DNA from: Tuctoria greenei
Taxonomy: Eukaryota; Streptophyta; Magnoliopsida; Poales; Poaceae
Direction: 5' to 3'
Assembly: GCA_036927565.1 (NCBI GenBank)
Contig: JAYESD010000001.1
Span: forward strand, 141,535,415-141,599,414
DNA: 64,000 bases
Within the stretch, counting starts at the first letter, position 1. Each line of letters opens with the position of its first letter. The notes under the pieces were generated by a model. The model ran no database searches. It had not been told where the DNA came from and worked only from the letters and a program-made list of their open reading frames with translations. Positions 20,021 to 31,958 of this stretch are shown here, piece by piece. The position numbers and the translations under genes are program-made.

Positions 20021-22180
20021 ATGGCTCGTGACAAGAAGAAAAAGGGAAGGCCATTGCGGAGCTGGCCGCAAAGAAGAAAAAACTATCGAAGGAGGAGAAG
20101 AAGGCGTTGATGGCCGCTCGCACCGCCGAGGAGCGAGAGCGTGGCCGAGGAGGATCATTGAGGATCCACGAGGCTCGTTAGAGGCAGCCTCCCGTGCTAG
20201 ATGAGTCCGAGGCAGAAGAAGAGCCGGAAGTGCTGCTTGTCCGCCGGTGCTCAGCCAGGAGCCGTGGGGGTCATCCCGCGGCAATACCTCGTTCACGACC
20301 GTCAGCTGCCGACCTTCAAGAGGACAGGGCGGCCCAGAGAGCCGTCTACGAGATGGACACCACCGTCCATGTTGGTGAAGGTGTTCGTTTGACAAATTAT
20401 AGGAAGATGAAGACCAAGCAGCTCAAAAGGCTCAGATGGAGCGTCTTGCTTGAGGAGTGGTTCCCGCAGCCCAGAGAGGCTCTTGTGGACAGTCGTTTCT
20501 GGACTTTGACGCAGGCGTCACTATAAGAGACCTATAGACGCCAAGGCCATAAGCTCTTCCAACACAACTTCTTGGACTGGGATCAGCTTGCTCTAGCAGC
20601 CGAGACGGAGATTCGCCCCTTGTTTGTGAGGTATCGAGGGCTGGTGGAGCTGGTGTCCTACGAGAGGAGTGCCTACGTGGAGGATTGGGTCCGTGTATTC
20701 TATGCTACCCTATATGTCTCTGAGGGCCGCAGATCTATAGACTTCATGTTCATGGGCCAGCACCATCAATTGACGAGGCAGACATTGGCACAGCTGCTAG
20801 GAGTGGACCTGCACGACACTTGCGTGCATGAGAGGGTATATGGACAGGCAGACCTGCCGAGGAGGCCGCTCACTGGAGGAGTGACACCACCACTGGAGGA
20901 GATCCGCTCTCTGTTTGCACCGTCCTTCTCTCCAGACCAGCCGAGGGTACCGGCACTGTTGACTCCAGCTGCGCGCACAGTGCACCTTTCCTTGCGCCAC
21001 ACTCTTTTGCCGAGGTCTGGATACCTAGAGGGGTTCACCAGCCTGCAGCAGACCCTCCTGTTCTACGTCATGAACGGGATGGAGTTCGATATTGTGGACA
21101 TCCTCATATGTGAGATGGAGGACGTGATCACTGATGGAGTGGGCATGATGAGGCAGCTTGTGTTTGGACACTGGATCAGCTACCTGCTCTCCATGATGTT
21201 TCCTGAGGAGTCCGCTGTACGTGATCATATCACTGACGAGAGTATCACACGGTTCAGTCACTACCGTGCTCCAGCTCCTAGAGACCGCCGCCTTGGCCGT
21301 CCAGTCGAGCGTCAGGTCCGTGCTCGGCTATCCGAGGAGGATTGGTCTGATCTGGAAAAGGAAGATGAGAGGCTGGCAGAGGCAGATGCTCAGGGTGAGG
21401 ACCTTCAGCATATATGGTCTGAGAGTGACACAAATGACCGTGTTGAGGAGTACTTCCCTCCTCCTCCCTCACCCAGGCAGCACGACGCGGAGGCTGGAGG
21501 CTCGACTGTGCCACCTCCTACTCCACCTCCCGTCTCAGAGACACAGGTTTCTCAGCCGTCCGAGCTCACATCCCTCCTGCAGTAGATGGTTGAGCAACAA
21601 CGCCTGGACCGGCTTGCAGCTGAGCAGGCCCGAGCTGAGCAGGCAGCGCGCGTTTTGGAGCTCCAGCAGCAGCAGCAGGAGATGCAGCGCCAGATCGCCC
21701 GTGAGAGGCGAGAGGACACAGACAGGCTGACGGGGCTGATAGACCAGATGCACCAGCGCTCCCTCGACCAGCAGCAGCAGATGCAGCAGGCGATGATGGG
21801 CATCCTGGGGTTGATCACCAACCTCTACACCCAGACTGGGATTGCCCTGCCGTCGCAGCTGCGAGGCGTTGCTCCTCCCCCGCCTGTCCTTGCTCCAGCT
21901 GCGGCTCGGTGCCGACCACACCGATCCCGTCGATCAACATGTCTCCACTGTTGGCTCCAGGCGCACCGATCCACTCTCCGCTGCCGGCGACGACACTGTT
22001 CCACAGACACCGGCATCCATCGTCAGTGCCCCGTTGCCAGCAGCTCCGACTCAGCAGGCACCGACGGCGGCTCCTACGGCACCTACAGCTCCTTCCTCCT
22101 CTACTCCACGCAGCAGCTCCGACGACAGCACCCCCGACGGTAACCAGTTCATCATCGCTCTGAGCACTCAGGGTTCTTAG
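20021..22180 (+). pseudogene. Env-like ORF, copy 2 (frameshifts and stops)
   Basis: This is homologous to 9369-11531. It starts at the same ATG but loses one base near 20050, has TAG at 20178, a stop at 20524 and TAG at 21583, and loses another base near 21908. The conserved block is open from 20572 to 21582 with the same DWVRVFYATLYVSEG and FGHWISYLLSMM motifs. The Gln-rich coiled coil (about 21586-21790) is intact here where copy 1 has two TAG codons. The breaks fall at different places in the two copies, which implies an intact common ancestor. Confidence 0.7.
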
Positions 22181-22522
22181 GCACTTGGATCCCTTTTTGG
22201 TGTCTTGATGCCAAAGGGGGAGAAGAGTTAGAGAGTCAGGGGGAGGGTTGCTTAGAGGTGCTTAGTCTCAGGGGGAGTTTATCTATATCTTTTGTAATTT
22301 GATGTTTTTGCTACTCATTTGCTATTTATTGAGTATTCATGTGCCACTTATTCTCTTGAGTTATTAATCGATTGAGCTTTCGCGTTATTTATCTATTTTT
22401 AGTTTTCAAGTTTAATATGCCATATCTTGTACTCATTGCATATCCTCTTGAGTATCGTACTATCAAATTCATTATCATGCTTCACTTGTTGTGTTGTCAT
22501 CAATCACCAAAAAGGGGGAGAT
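22181..22522 (+). other. 3' non-coding region with repeated polypurine tracts, copy 2
   Basis: The final tract AAAAAGGGGGAG lies at 22509-22520, two bases before LTR3. Further tracts are at 22213-22223, 22238-22247 and 22269-22276, in the same order as copy 1. Confidence 0.8.
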
Positions 22523-23931
22523 TGAAAGCATCTAGGCCCCCATGAGGTATGGTTTCGGTGATTAATGACAACCATTGGATTTTACTAATGAATTTGTGGA
22601 TGCAAGGTCTCCCATATCACTCAATCAAATGACATCTATATGAATATGAATATCAATTACTGATCATTGGAGACCCCTAAACAATCAATATTATGAAGAT
22701 TAGAAGTAAAAGCTCATATGTCAAAGTCATTCAACCATAATTGACAACATTCAATGCTTGACAATCATCAGAAGAACATTTACAACAAGTGTCTAAGAGG
22801 TCAATCGAGCGAATTCCAAAAGAATCACTTAGAACAACTCGAAGCAAACAAAATCAACTCACCGGATCAACTGATGTTTCCAGAGAACAACACATCGGTC
22901 GAGTTGATTCAGCAGAAGAAGAAGACCTCATAACAAAGTACTCACCGGATCATCCGATGTTAAGGGCAATGTTACATCGGTCCATCAGTACAGTATGCAA
23001 TATCCTTGGACCAAGTGTGGCACCGGATCATCCGATGTACAATCTTAAACACATCGGTCAATCACTCTAGTAAGCATCAATGTTGAACCAATTCTGGAGG
23101 AAGTGCCACCGGATCATCCGATGAGAATATAAGTGCAACATCGGTCTAACAACGGTCATATCTGACACAATGACATCAGCTAATTTGGATTGGACCGATG
23201 ATAACTGAAGGGGAGACATCGGATCATCCGGTGTTCGTAGAGCAGTGATGTCAGCCTACTTTTCCAACGGCTATTTCGTGGAGGCTGGCTATTTATACCC
23301 CTTCAACCTGTCAAATCGACAAGTCTTGATCACCAGACATACTCTACACATCCTCAAGCATTCAAGACATTGAGCTATCACTTTTACATCTTTTAGACCA
23401 CTTACACACCAAGAGATAGGCTAGAACTATCTAGAGAGAGAGCTTGTGTGCCTCCATTCTTGGTGAGTGGAATCTCTAGTGTAGTGAGAGCTATAAGGGA
23501 GTGTCCCTTGGTGTTTGTAACTGAGAGAGACTTTCGGAGGTTGCCAAGATGGTTGTGGAAGCCCGGAGGATCAAAGTTGTACAAGGCTTGAGCTCCACCT
23601 TGCCGAGGTTGGCAAACGGAGAAGAATAGTGAAGATCCCTAGTCTCGGTGACTTGGGTGTGGTTATACCCTTTGGTGGGTGCCACAACGTGGATGTAGGA
23701 AGATCTTGACGATCTTGCCGAACCACGGGATAAATCCTCATGTCTCCTCGGGAGTTTGCATTCTCTTCCTCTCCCTTACACTTATGCATTTTATATACCG
23801 CGAAGTTGCTATTTACTTGAATGCATAGGTTGTTTGCGTAGGGAATTGGGCTTTTAGCAATTAAGTTTTATTGCCTTAATTTTTGAATAGAAGCCCAATT
23901 CACCCCCCCTCTTGGGCATTCGATCCTTACA
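22523..23931 (+). repeat. LTR3 (3' LTR of tandem, 1409 bp)
   Basis: It starts TGAAAGC and ends CCTTACA. It is shorter than LTR1 mainly because of a 17-bp loss near 22687 between short AATCA repeats. The dyad array is at 22860-23233 and the TATA box at 23290-23297. It pairs with LTR1 better than with LTR2 in its first 850 bp. Confidence 0.93.
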
Positions 23932-23936
23932 GCGTC
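23932..23936. repeat. Target site duplication GCGTC (right)
   Basis: Partner of 1189-1193. Gypsy1 sequence resumes directly after it. Confidence 0.9.
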
Positions 23937-24433
23937 TCGTCTCCGTCCACCAGGACATGGTAGAGCTGGATATTACTGATAGTCGGGGAGACCATCATGG
24001 GTAATTGTCTAGCTCCCACCATGTTCTTCGGACAATTCGAAGAATCAAAAGTGATGGATGTATCCATCTACTTCCTATGATGCTCCGCCTTGGCAGTAGG
24101 AGTAGCAGTAGCCATTTCTCGATGCATAGTCTTCAAGATGCACCGGGAGGTGATATCCCAGGACCCTCCATACATCATATGGAGAGTCTTCTGATGCTCA
24201 TTCTCGGAGATGTAGGACTCATCATTGACAGTGTTGTAGACCACCCTTAATGCCTTCTTGGCATCTTGGGAGCCTAGCTCCTGATCAGACGAAGCTTCAT
24301 TGACTTTTTGGTTCCTTTCCCATTGGCGGAAAGGGGTCTCGTCTTGATGCTTGCTGTTGCGTTCAGCAAGCCTCTTGACTTCACGACAGTATTCAATATT
24401 GTGGGTCATCGTTTTGTGGATCGTACACCACAT
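23937..24433 (-). pseudogene. gag-pol: Gypsy1 nucleocapsid and start of protease
   Basis: The protein begins WCTIHKTMTHNIEYC, a knuckle with spacing CX2HX4HX4C in place of the usual CX2CX4HX4C. It continues through SWDITSRC to the protease start MVSPTISNIQ and VDG near 23940. The same variant knuckle occurs in Gypsy2, so it is a family trait. The reading frame changes once near 24070. Confidence 0.75.
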
Positions 24434-24499
24434 ATTTTCACCGTTGCCGTCTTCAGATGATGGTCGAGGTCGTTTGTCGGGGCTTGGCCCTCGGTCTCC

Positions 24500-25728
24500 T
24501 GGAGCTACAGCAGCGGCATCAGTAGGTGTGCTGGCAAGTGGCTTCTTCTTCTTCTTCTATCCACTGCCAGAGGTAGTAGCTTCAGGTTTTGAGGATTGCC
24601 TTGCCTCCGCAGCTGGTTTGGAGTGCATTTAACAGTCGTTCGCATCTCTAGCACATTTGACTGCCACGCTGAAGAGTTCCATGACGCTGCTGGCATTCTT
24701 GGTTGCCAGCTTCTCCATCATCTTCTTATCTCGTACCCTCTGTCGAAATGCGATGATGACAGAAGCATTGGAGATAGATGGGATGGTGTTTTGTACCTGA
24801 GAGAATCGCTGGATGAAGGATCACAGTGACTCCCCTGACTTTTGTTGTACGACGAATGGGTCCAGCTTGGTGCTAGGCCGGGTGTAGGAGCTCCCGAAGT
24901 TAGCGGTCAACTGGTGACAGAGTTCTGTCCAACTGTAGATGGAGTTGTGCGGTAAGCTCATGAACCAAGACCTTGCAATCCCAGTTAAGGCCACGGTGAA
25001 GTAGTTGGCCATTACAGCCTCATTGCCTCCAACCACGAGGATGGCGGTGGAGTAGATCTGAAGAAATTCGACAGGATTTATTTTCCCGTCGTATTTCTCC
25101 GGTAGATGAGGCCGGAACTTGCGTGGCCACTCGACCATGCGGAGGCGCATGGCAAGGGCTGAATAGCCGCCCCCAACTCTCAGAGGAGAAGGGTTTTCTC
25201 GAGCAATGCACCTCTTGCGAGCACGCTCGATGTTCACACGACCGTCTTGCCGCATGTAGCGGTGATCGAGCTTCGACCGGAGATCCTGAGTCTGAAGCCT
25301 CGTCACCTTGTGAGTGCGGCGAGCCCCGGAGGGCAGTGATATCACTTGCTGGGAGGGCGCATGTCTCCTGAGCTGCGACGCCTGAGGACCAAGTCTACTA
25401 GACAGGGTCCTATTTCGTGAAGGCGCCTACCCTGCATGAGGCGGACCTTGGTTGCTGATTGCATTGGCTGCAGCTGCAACCAAATGCTCAACATCAGCAC
25501 GCCAGTGTTTCAGCGTGGCGGGAGGAGCTCCCGACATTGGTGGACGCTGGAGAAGAGTCCGCGCTACATTCAGCGCATTCTTGGGGTTGTTTGTCGATGC
25601 CGAGACCAACACGAATACACCATCCTGCTGAGATGGTGGTGGTGGTGGCGGAATGACACCCGCTAGAACGACAACATTGGTCGGCTGCTGCACATTGGAG
25701 GGATTTCCTCCATTAGGCTGTACAGCCG
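24500..25728 (-). pseudogene. gag: Gypsy1 gag (capsid)
   Basis: The minus-strand protein contains a GGNPSN segment near the start and a WRADVEHLVAAA block at about 25480. The typical retrotransposon gag core follows (24821-25345), with RKFRPHLPEKYDGKINPVEF, a YFTVALTG segment, ARSWFMSLP and NFGSSYTRP. It aligns block by block with Gypsy2 gag (42672-43800). Frameshifts near 25400 and 24820 split it. Its product would form the particle shell. Confidence 0.82.
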
Positions 25729-26170
25729 TGTAAAAGCCCTAAAATTTCATAGTGCCAAGTTTAGATGGAAGATGCAGAAATTGGAATGGGAAAAATAAAT
25801 CAATATGGCAATTAAAAATAAAACCAATTCAAGCTTCAATAAAAGGAATCCAAAAATTCAGAAATTGCTCCTGTTGAAACTCTGCCAAATTAAAAATCTG
25901 AGTTCACCATTAAATTCCAAATAGCCTCTCTGCAAAGTTTCAAAATTTTCGAAGCTCATTTGCTATTTAATTCAGTGACTCCATTGAATTCCATTCAAAT
26001 TCAATTTGAATTTGAATTTCACCTGAAACTGGTCCAAATTTGAAATCAAATTCCAGAATATGAATCTACACATTTGAATTGGCCTCTCCACAAAAATCTG
26101 GCATTTTTGGACAAACCTAGGTGGGGGAATTGGAGGACCAGAAAAGGACTGACTTGAGAGGGCAGTGGGA

Positions 26171-26186
26171 CCCACTGATCAGTGGG
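26171..26186. repeat. Perfect 16-bp palindrome in E0 LTR
   Basis: CCCACTGATCAGTGGG is an exact palindrome with no spacer. It lies at the AT-rich to GC-rich transition of the LTR. Function unknown. Confidence 0.6.
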
Positions 26187-29100
26187 GCAAGTACGTGAGT
26201 GGTCTGTTTTTCCCTGACTCCCCGCCGTTCGACGTTCGGTGCTCCCTACAGCTCACCGTCAGCAAGCAGCTGCGTGGCAACGTGTTTGCATGCTCTGGCG
26301 ACTCTATTCATCTATATCCTCACCTCTCTGGCCAAAGGGGAAAAGCACAAAGCTCCCTCGTGTTGTCTTCTCTCCCGCCGCTGCACCACATCACCGCCGA
26401 GTTTTCTCATCCTTTGCCGGCCAAAAAAAGCAAGGTCTCGCCGTTCTCCCAACAGAAAAAGGTGGTGCAACTTTGTGCTCTTCCTTCCCATCCCCTCGCT
26501 TGCTTGATTCAATGGTTATTGGCATGGTATTTTGAAGCTTCGTCGCCGCCGTTAGGGTGAACCCCGACGATCGTCTCTGCCTCCCCGTCACGCCGACGCC
26601 ACAGACCATCTCTTGAGCTTCTCCCATAAGCAAATAGGATCACCAAGGCACCACCTTCCTCATGGTAAAAACCGTTCTCCGCTTCATCCCCTATCGAGCA
26701 AATGATTCAAGTTTTTCTTTCGGCCGTTGCCCGTGAACTAGCTAGATTTTCCGTTTAATTTGCTTTCTATGTGCAACCATCCTTTAATTCGTTCATGGAT
26801 ACTGTTCCATACTTCCTAGCGTACCCCTCTTCCAAGAATCAACAGAAATAATCGAGTGAAGGCCGAGCGATTGGAGTTTTCCCCGCCGCCATGGAAGAAG
26901 CGTCGGTCCACCGTCGAAGTCGACCTTGCCGACCATTCTACTCCTTTTTCACCTTAAAATCCTCTTCCTCATGCTCCTAGGAACCTTCCCCTCCTTTCCC
27001 AAGTTGCTTGCGCCATTTCCGAGCGATTCCGACCATCGCCGAAACCCTAGCGCCACCGCCGCCGTCGTACACGAGTTTCCGGCCGTCGCCGGCGTTCGAC
27101 GACCTCCTCATTGTGCTTAATGCCCTGGAAAACGGTTAGGCGGCGAGTTTTGGGTTGAAGGGAGGTTGGGGAAGGCAAGACGAGGAGCTCGCCGGAGAGC
27201 ACCGCCGCGGAAGTTCCGCCGCGTCGCGAGGTAGATGAAGACCCGGTGGGTCCCCCATATCAGCAACTCATTCAACCACGCGGGATCGGCTGTGGCCTCA
27301 GATCCAATGCAGCTGCGCAGGTTAACCCTGTGGCCCTTCGTGCGGCCCTGCTCTGATTGATTCATTTAAATGAAGTGGGGCCGGGTTGGATTATTCAAAC
27401 GTTTCCATTTGAAAATAATCCCAGATTTGAAGCAAACTTCAAAAATCCATTACTCCTAGTAGAATTGCTCAAAAAATTCCAAATGAATTCTGGGAGACTC
27501 ATCTTGTTACCAACTTTGCAGTGGGTCAATTTGTTGGACATAAAAATCCCAGAATTTTCATAATTAATTCCTTTGAGCTATCTGCTTGGGAAATTAATTA
27601 CTCCTGTTTTGTTAATTAGAAAATTCCCAATTTTGGTCAAAACACTCTTAACAATACACTTGATCTCCGGGAAACCTTTCAAGATCACTGGACTTCATTT
27701 ACTAGACCAAACGGTGTTCAAATCACCTATGTCAATTAAAAAATGGAAAATGTCCAGAAACATTTTCACATTTTCCCCAAACTTGTAAAATCAGTTAATC
27801 CTTGTAGAAAGCTCAGCAAAATGTGAAACAAATTTTCCCAAAACTAGAAGAACCTCCTCTACCAAGATCATCCACTGTTAACCATGACAAAGCCCCAGAA
27901 TTAGAACCAAAATTCAGAGAAGCTTTTTATTTGTTGGAATTTTAGAGACAACAAGCTTCCTTGAACATCTCCAATTTTTGGTCCAGATCATCCGCATAGA
28001 ACCTAGTATCCTTTGTAAAAATTCCAAATCCAATTAAAATCATCCTCATACCTGATCAGTATTTATAAAATCTATTCTATAGTTTCTATATCACTCATGT
28101 ACTTTTTATATTGCATATCATATAGTGACCGAGATCGAGGAGAAGCCGGAGCCCCTGGAGAATATACTTCGAGAAGCTAAATATCCCTCTACTCGCAGCC
28201 AGGCAAGCCCCAGTTTGCAGTTAAGTGCTATTTCAAAGTTTCTATTTGTATCACTTATGTCTAGGATGAATTTTGTACATTAGGGCTAAGGTGCTTGTAA
28301 CTCCACTTGCATGACCCACAAATCCCATGGAGTATTGGGTAGGTCCGCAGCCCGACGAGTAGAAAATTCCATGCTTAAGTTTTCAAGACTTCGACAGAAG
28401 TCAAGTAGTTGGAATCTGCTCGCGAGATAGGATTTTATCACACGGGAAAGATTTGATCGAAGAATTTTTTATGAATATGAAATTGAGACCGAGCAACGGG
28501 TAGGATGTAGTGAGACGTGGTCTCACGTGCGTAGCCCTGCTTGTGTCGATTAAGGACCGATCCGTGTTCGGCCCTGCTGGACAAGTTTGATCTGTACCAG
28601 ATGCATAATGGGCATATGGAACCTAGGAAACCGATGTAACTCGATAACTTGGATGTCGAGGCATAGCCCACAGTCGATAGGGGTGGGTTGAGGGCAGCAA
28701 GGTGTAAATCGGCCGGCGGGCAAAGACACGCTCCGTGCGGGGACCTTGTGCCCATGATGGTGGGACCGATTCGGCGTTTGAGTTTCTAGTGAAAGGTTGA
28801 TGCATATGATGTGTTGAGGAGTACGGCATGCTCCTTAGGCACGGGTATACGTGACGTGTTATTCAGGTGTCTACTGATTGCAATGACCATCCCTCTCAGT
28901 TTTTTGAGTATCGCTTGTTCACTGCGCTGTGACATAGTAAATACTGAAGAAGTCAGGAGAATACGATGTTTTGAAATATAATTGCTTTGAAACTATGATT
29001 GCTAGAGATTAGGCTCACTAAAGTTACTGTTATTAAACATTTAAGCTGCTGCTATTAACTTCAAAAATGATCATCAACACATAAGCGAGTCATTTACTGC

Positions 29101-29377
29101 TATATCTATTCCTATGTTAAGTATCCCTGCATGTAGAGTTCCATGTTTAGACGGTTAAGTCTTGCTGAGCCTTCGTGCTCACGGTTGCTATATTAAGTTG
29201 TTTGCAGATGAGACGTATGAGGAAGGGTCAGAAGACGAGGCGATGCCGAAAAATTGTGTGTTGCTAGTGTGCAGCATCCGCGTGTTGGACAGCTATACTT
29301 TTGCATAGCTAGGCTGAGAGCTTATCTATGAGTATTATATTGTGCTATACATTAAGTATTGTAAAAGACTTCCGCTG

Positions 29378-29388
29378 TTTATATAAAC
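29378..29388 (+). promoter_or_regulatory. E0 LTR TATA box
   Basis: TTTATATAAAC lies about 105 bp before the LTR end and the primer site. This fits an LTR with a very short R-U5. Confidence 0.55.
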
Positions 29389-29496
29389 AAAACTTTGTAT
29401 TTTATCGTATTCTTTTCGTGTCTGCTGTTGGGTGCCGCATCGCAATGCACCACCCTCTGCGATTCTTGGATTGTGTGGACCCCAGTCACCACAGCA

Positions 29497-29514
29497 TGGT
29501 ATCAGAGCCGCATT
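29497..29514 (+). other. E0 primer binding site (tRNA-Met)
   Basis: TGGTATCAGAGCCGCATT. The first 13 bases match the initiator tRNA-Met complement. It is the main evidence that 25729-29493 is a 5' LTR. Confidence 0.8.
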
Positions 29515-31210
29515 GGGAATAGCACGCTCGAAAAAGCCTATTTTGAAAACTTAAGAGTAGTCGAGTGAGGATTAGTTACTATACCCACATAAGGTCTATT
29601 ATAGTATTAGTTACTTAAGATGGCAAGCTAACTTATGTGTTATTATATTCTGTAACGACGCTCAGACGTTAGGTAAGAGACGCCACCGCAAGCAGATCAG
29701 TTGCGGTAAGCTCACCATGCGAGAGGTAGCATGTGATTGTTTTTGTGGCTTGGAACAGAAATGTTAATATGCGAACATATGACATGTGGTACCCCAGCGT
29801 GCTTCAAAGTTAGTAGGAGTCCACGTCGGGTGGGACATAACCCGATGCGCCCCCTACTGGTGCCGCACTATTCAAAGATGTGGGACCCCGTCAGGTGGTA
29901 GAAAACTCGGTCATGTACCTCGAGACGTGGCTTAGCTCGGGGCGGCCCGTTTGGAATGATATTGGACAGATGTTTTTACTTTCATATATATTATTGTGAT
30001 TTGTTCGCCCGTGCGGGCTGTGCCATACGGCACCATATGTTTGATCTATCATTTGGGTGTAGCTGCAGGACACTAACCACGTTCTAAGTAGCTCGAGTAG
30101 AAGACGTTTGCGAGTGAACGTCATTACTGTCACCGTTGAGACGTATGCGGGAATACTGGCCTAGGATTTTTCCTTGATGAGGGTGTAGTACTAGCATTGC
30201 ATGCGAGTTTCATAAGGCACGTTGACGACGATATCCGTGCTTGTGTTGTGACTCGACAACAAGTAAAAATTTCCAATTTAGAACTAAGTTTGAATTTGTA
30301 ATCTCTGTTTTGGAGCGTGCTGGTCAGATTTAAAATTAATCCTGTGATCGCTGTGATAAGCTGGCATGTGGTTTGGGAACTTGAGGAAGTCATCCACAAG
30401 TTTCATTTTCAGCTCCAAGACAGATTTCAAGATTTAAAACTTGAAAACTTCATTTGAACTTAAATTGCCCAGTTCCTGGTTCAAACTGTGAACTGGACAG
30501 AAAAAATGACTAAGTTTGGAATCGCATAACTTCCTATATAGTTCACCCCTGTAGGTATACCATACGTGGTTGGAAAGTTTAGAGAGTTCTCTAAAACTCT
30601 TATGTTCAACTACATATCAGAATCCCCCTGTAAACTAATGAAAAATTCAAAATTCCAAACTCTGTTAAATCTGGACAAAGACTGGACAGATTTTGTATCC
30701 TGTCACTGTCCTAATCATATCTCTTTGTAGAATCAACGAATGACTTCATAGAATGCATTTCTGCAATCCTGAGGATGTATACAACAATGTTGTAATTTAT
30801 GATTTTTGCATACATTGATGTTTTGTATCTGGAAAAATGTGGACAAAATCAGCCTTAAACAAAGGAGATGCTGTCAAAAATTTTCCAGAAAACTATCAAC
30901 TTGCAAAAATCATATCTCCTTATAAAAACATGATCTGGAGGCAAATAAATACATTCTGGAAAATATTTGAGTGTAATAATTTTTTGTAGTTTAACTCAAG
31001 TCCTGAATGTGCCTCTAACTGGATGAAAAATTCGAATTTCTCCAGACTGGACAGAATGAACAGAAACTGCGACAGAATTTCAGTGTTATGTTTCTTTTGG
31101 CATTTGAATTTGAATTCACTTTCGTAATTCAATTTTCACATCCATGATCTGTTTATCAACAAAAATTGTTGAATTTGACTATTTGACTCATTCAAGTACT
31201 TCTTTTATAG
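29515..31210 (+). other. E0 untranslated leader
   Basis: This is 1.7 kb of AT-rich sequence with recurring CTGGACAGA-type words and no long ORF on either strand. I see no gene. Confidence 0.6.
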
Positions 31211-31374
31211 ATGACGGATGTGATGTTATTGCCGGACGGATGGGTGTTCTCCACGTGCGCCAATCGTTTGGGCTTCCTGATCATGTTGCGGGAGGTGCTC
31301 CAACAGTCTGGCTTCATAGAGATGCCACGCTATTGGGGTCAAGAGGTGGTTGACAGGGGCATACTGTCGTGTAC
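31211..31374 (+). pseudogene. E0 first ORF, 5' fragment (unrecognised)
   Basis: The ATG at 31211 opens a frame (MTDVMLLPDGWVFSTC, PRYWGQEVVDRG) that is interrupted at 31374 by Gypsy2. It reads on without a stop in the fragment at 54167-54215 once the duplicated TGTAC is counted once. It may be the gag or a 5' accessory protein of E0. I do not recognise the domain with confidence. The continuity across the insertion is the best evidence that it is a genuine frame. Confidence 0.5.
31370..31374. repeat. Target site duplication TGTAC (left)
   Basis: It precedes the Gypsy2 5' LTR and is repeated at 54162-54166 after its 3' LTR. Confidence 0.9.
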
Positions 31375-31777
31375 TGTCGGTACCCTAGAAACCGTACACC
31401 CCTTGAGGTTACCAAGATCTCAAAGGAAAGTCATCTACTTGGTTTGAAGACCCTCGGAGGCCCACATGTCAGACATAACCGGACCCACTTCTCCAACATG
31501 GTTAATCCCTGGGTCGCCACGTGTACTACCAAACCGGAGCTACCGCCCACAAGGGGGAAGCTCCGGGTCATGTACCGGAATGGCACCTCCGGACTTAACC
31601 CCAGACTGAGAGAAGCTCCGGACCTGACACGTGTCGGGTAGCTCAGAGCTACCTGCTTCCCACAGCAAGCTCCAGAGCTGCCACATGTCCAATCGTCGGA
31701 TCAAAAGCCTCTAACCTCCGGAAGACCCAACAACGGCTCTGAATCTTCAAAGGAGAATCATGGACTTCAAGACCCGA

Positions 31778-31812
31778 TTAAGTGTCATTAATACCATATT
31801 AATGACACTTAA
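31778..31812. repeat. Perfect 16-bp inverted repeat in Gypsy2 LTR U3
   Basis: The arms TTAAGTGTCATTAATA and its exact complement flank a 3-base loop (CCA). It lies about 140 bp before the TATA box. It is repeated without a mismatch in the 3' LTR at 53724-53758, although nearby bases have diverged. Confidence 0.75.
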
Positions 31813-31951
31813 ACGGATGATCTTAACACCAGTAACGGTGCTATCAAAGCCCGTTACAGGGTCATTAAGAGCAATTAAACGTGTATCAATACTAGTAACT
31901 GTCGGGGCCACATGTCGGGCCAGGCTAACTTGTAACGACCTGCCCTTGTAC

Positions 31952-31958
31952 TATAAAA
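31952..31958 (+). promoter_or_regulatory. Gypsy2 5' LTR TATA box
   Basis: TATAAAA in the context CTATAAAAGG, conserved in the 3' LTR at 53898-53904. Confidence 0.65.

Larger units (their letters stand above)
1194..23931 (+). mobile_element. Tandem Sirevirus-like Copia composite (LTR-int-LTR-int-LTR)
   Basis: Three LTRs of about 1.41-1.43 kb (1194-2619, 11873-13293, 22523-23931) alternate with two internal regions of about 9.2 kb. Each internal region contains a primer site, gag, pol, an env-like ORF and a polypurine tract in that order. The LTR start (TGAAAGCATCTAGG), the domain order PR-IN-RT-RH, the two gag zinc knuckles, repeated purine tracts before the 3' LTR and an env-like gene are all traits described for the Sirevirus (SIRE/Maximus) genus of Ty1/copia. 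One TSD flanks the whole. Both internal regions carry independent nonsense and frameshift mutations. Confidence 0.92.
23937..25728 (-). mobile_element. Gypsy1, right segment (gag to protease)
   Basis: This continues the minus-strand Gypsy1 element across the Copia tandem. Read on the minus strand it gives the gag N-terminus (25728 down), capsid, nucleocapsid knuckle and the N-terminal half of protease, ending at the active-site codons by 23937. It stops abruptly at 25728, in the N-terminal coding part of gag, where the E0 LTR begins. The rest of its gag start, its leader and its 5' LTR must lie right of E0, outside the window. Confidence 0.85.
25729..29493 (+). repeat. E0 5' LTR (apparent, 3.8 kb)
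   Basis: It begins TGTAAAAGCC exactly where Gypsy1 gag breaks off and ends CACCACA just before a tRNA-Met primer site. No second copy is in the window, so the LTR call rests on the TG...CA ends, the primer site, and a TATA box about 110 bp before the end. Content is AT-rich, except for a GC-rich part at about 26160-27340. I see no coding gene. The long LTR with a short R-U5 would suit a Tekay-type chromovirus, but the lineage is not shown. Confidence 0.6.

Noticed and set aside
24540..24560. CTT trinucleotide run as a microsatellite of interest
   Set aside because: It is a short Lys/Glu-coding stretch in Gypsy1 gag. Similar Lys runs occur in Gypsy2.
26165..27365. Possible host gene exons in the GC-rich part of the E0 LTR
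   Set aside because: ORFs of 60-130 codons appear in overlapping frames on both strands with no recognisable domain, and they sit inside an LTR-like unit.
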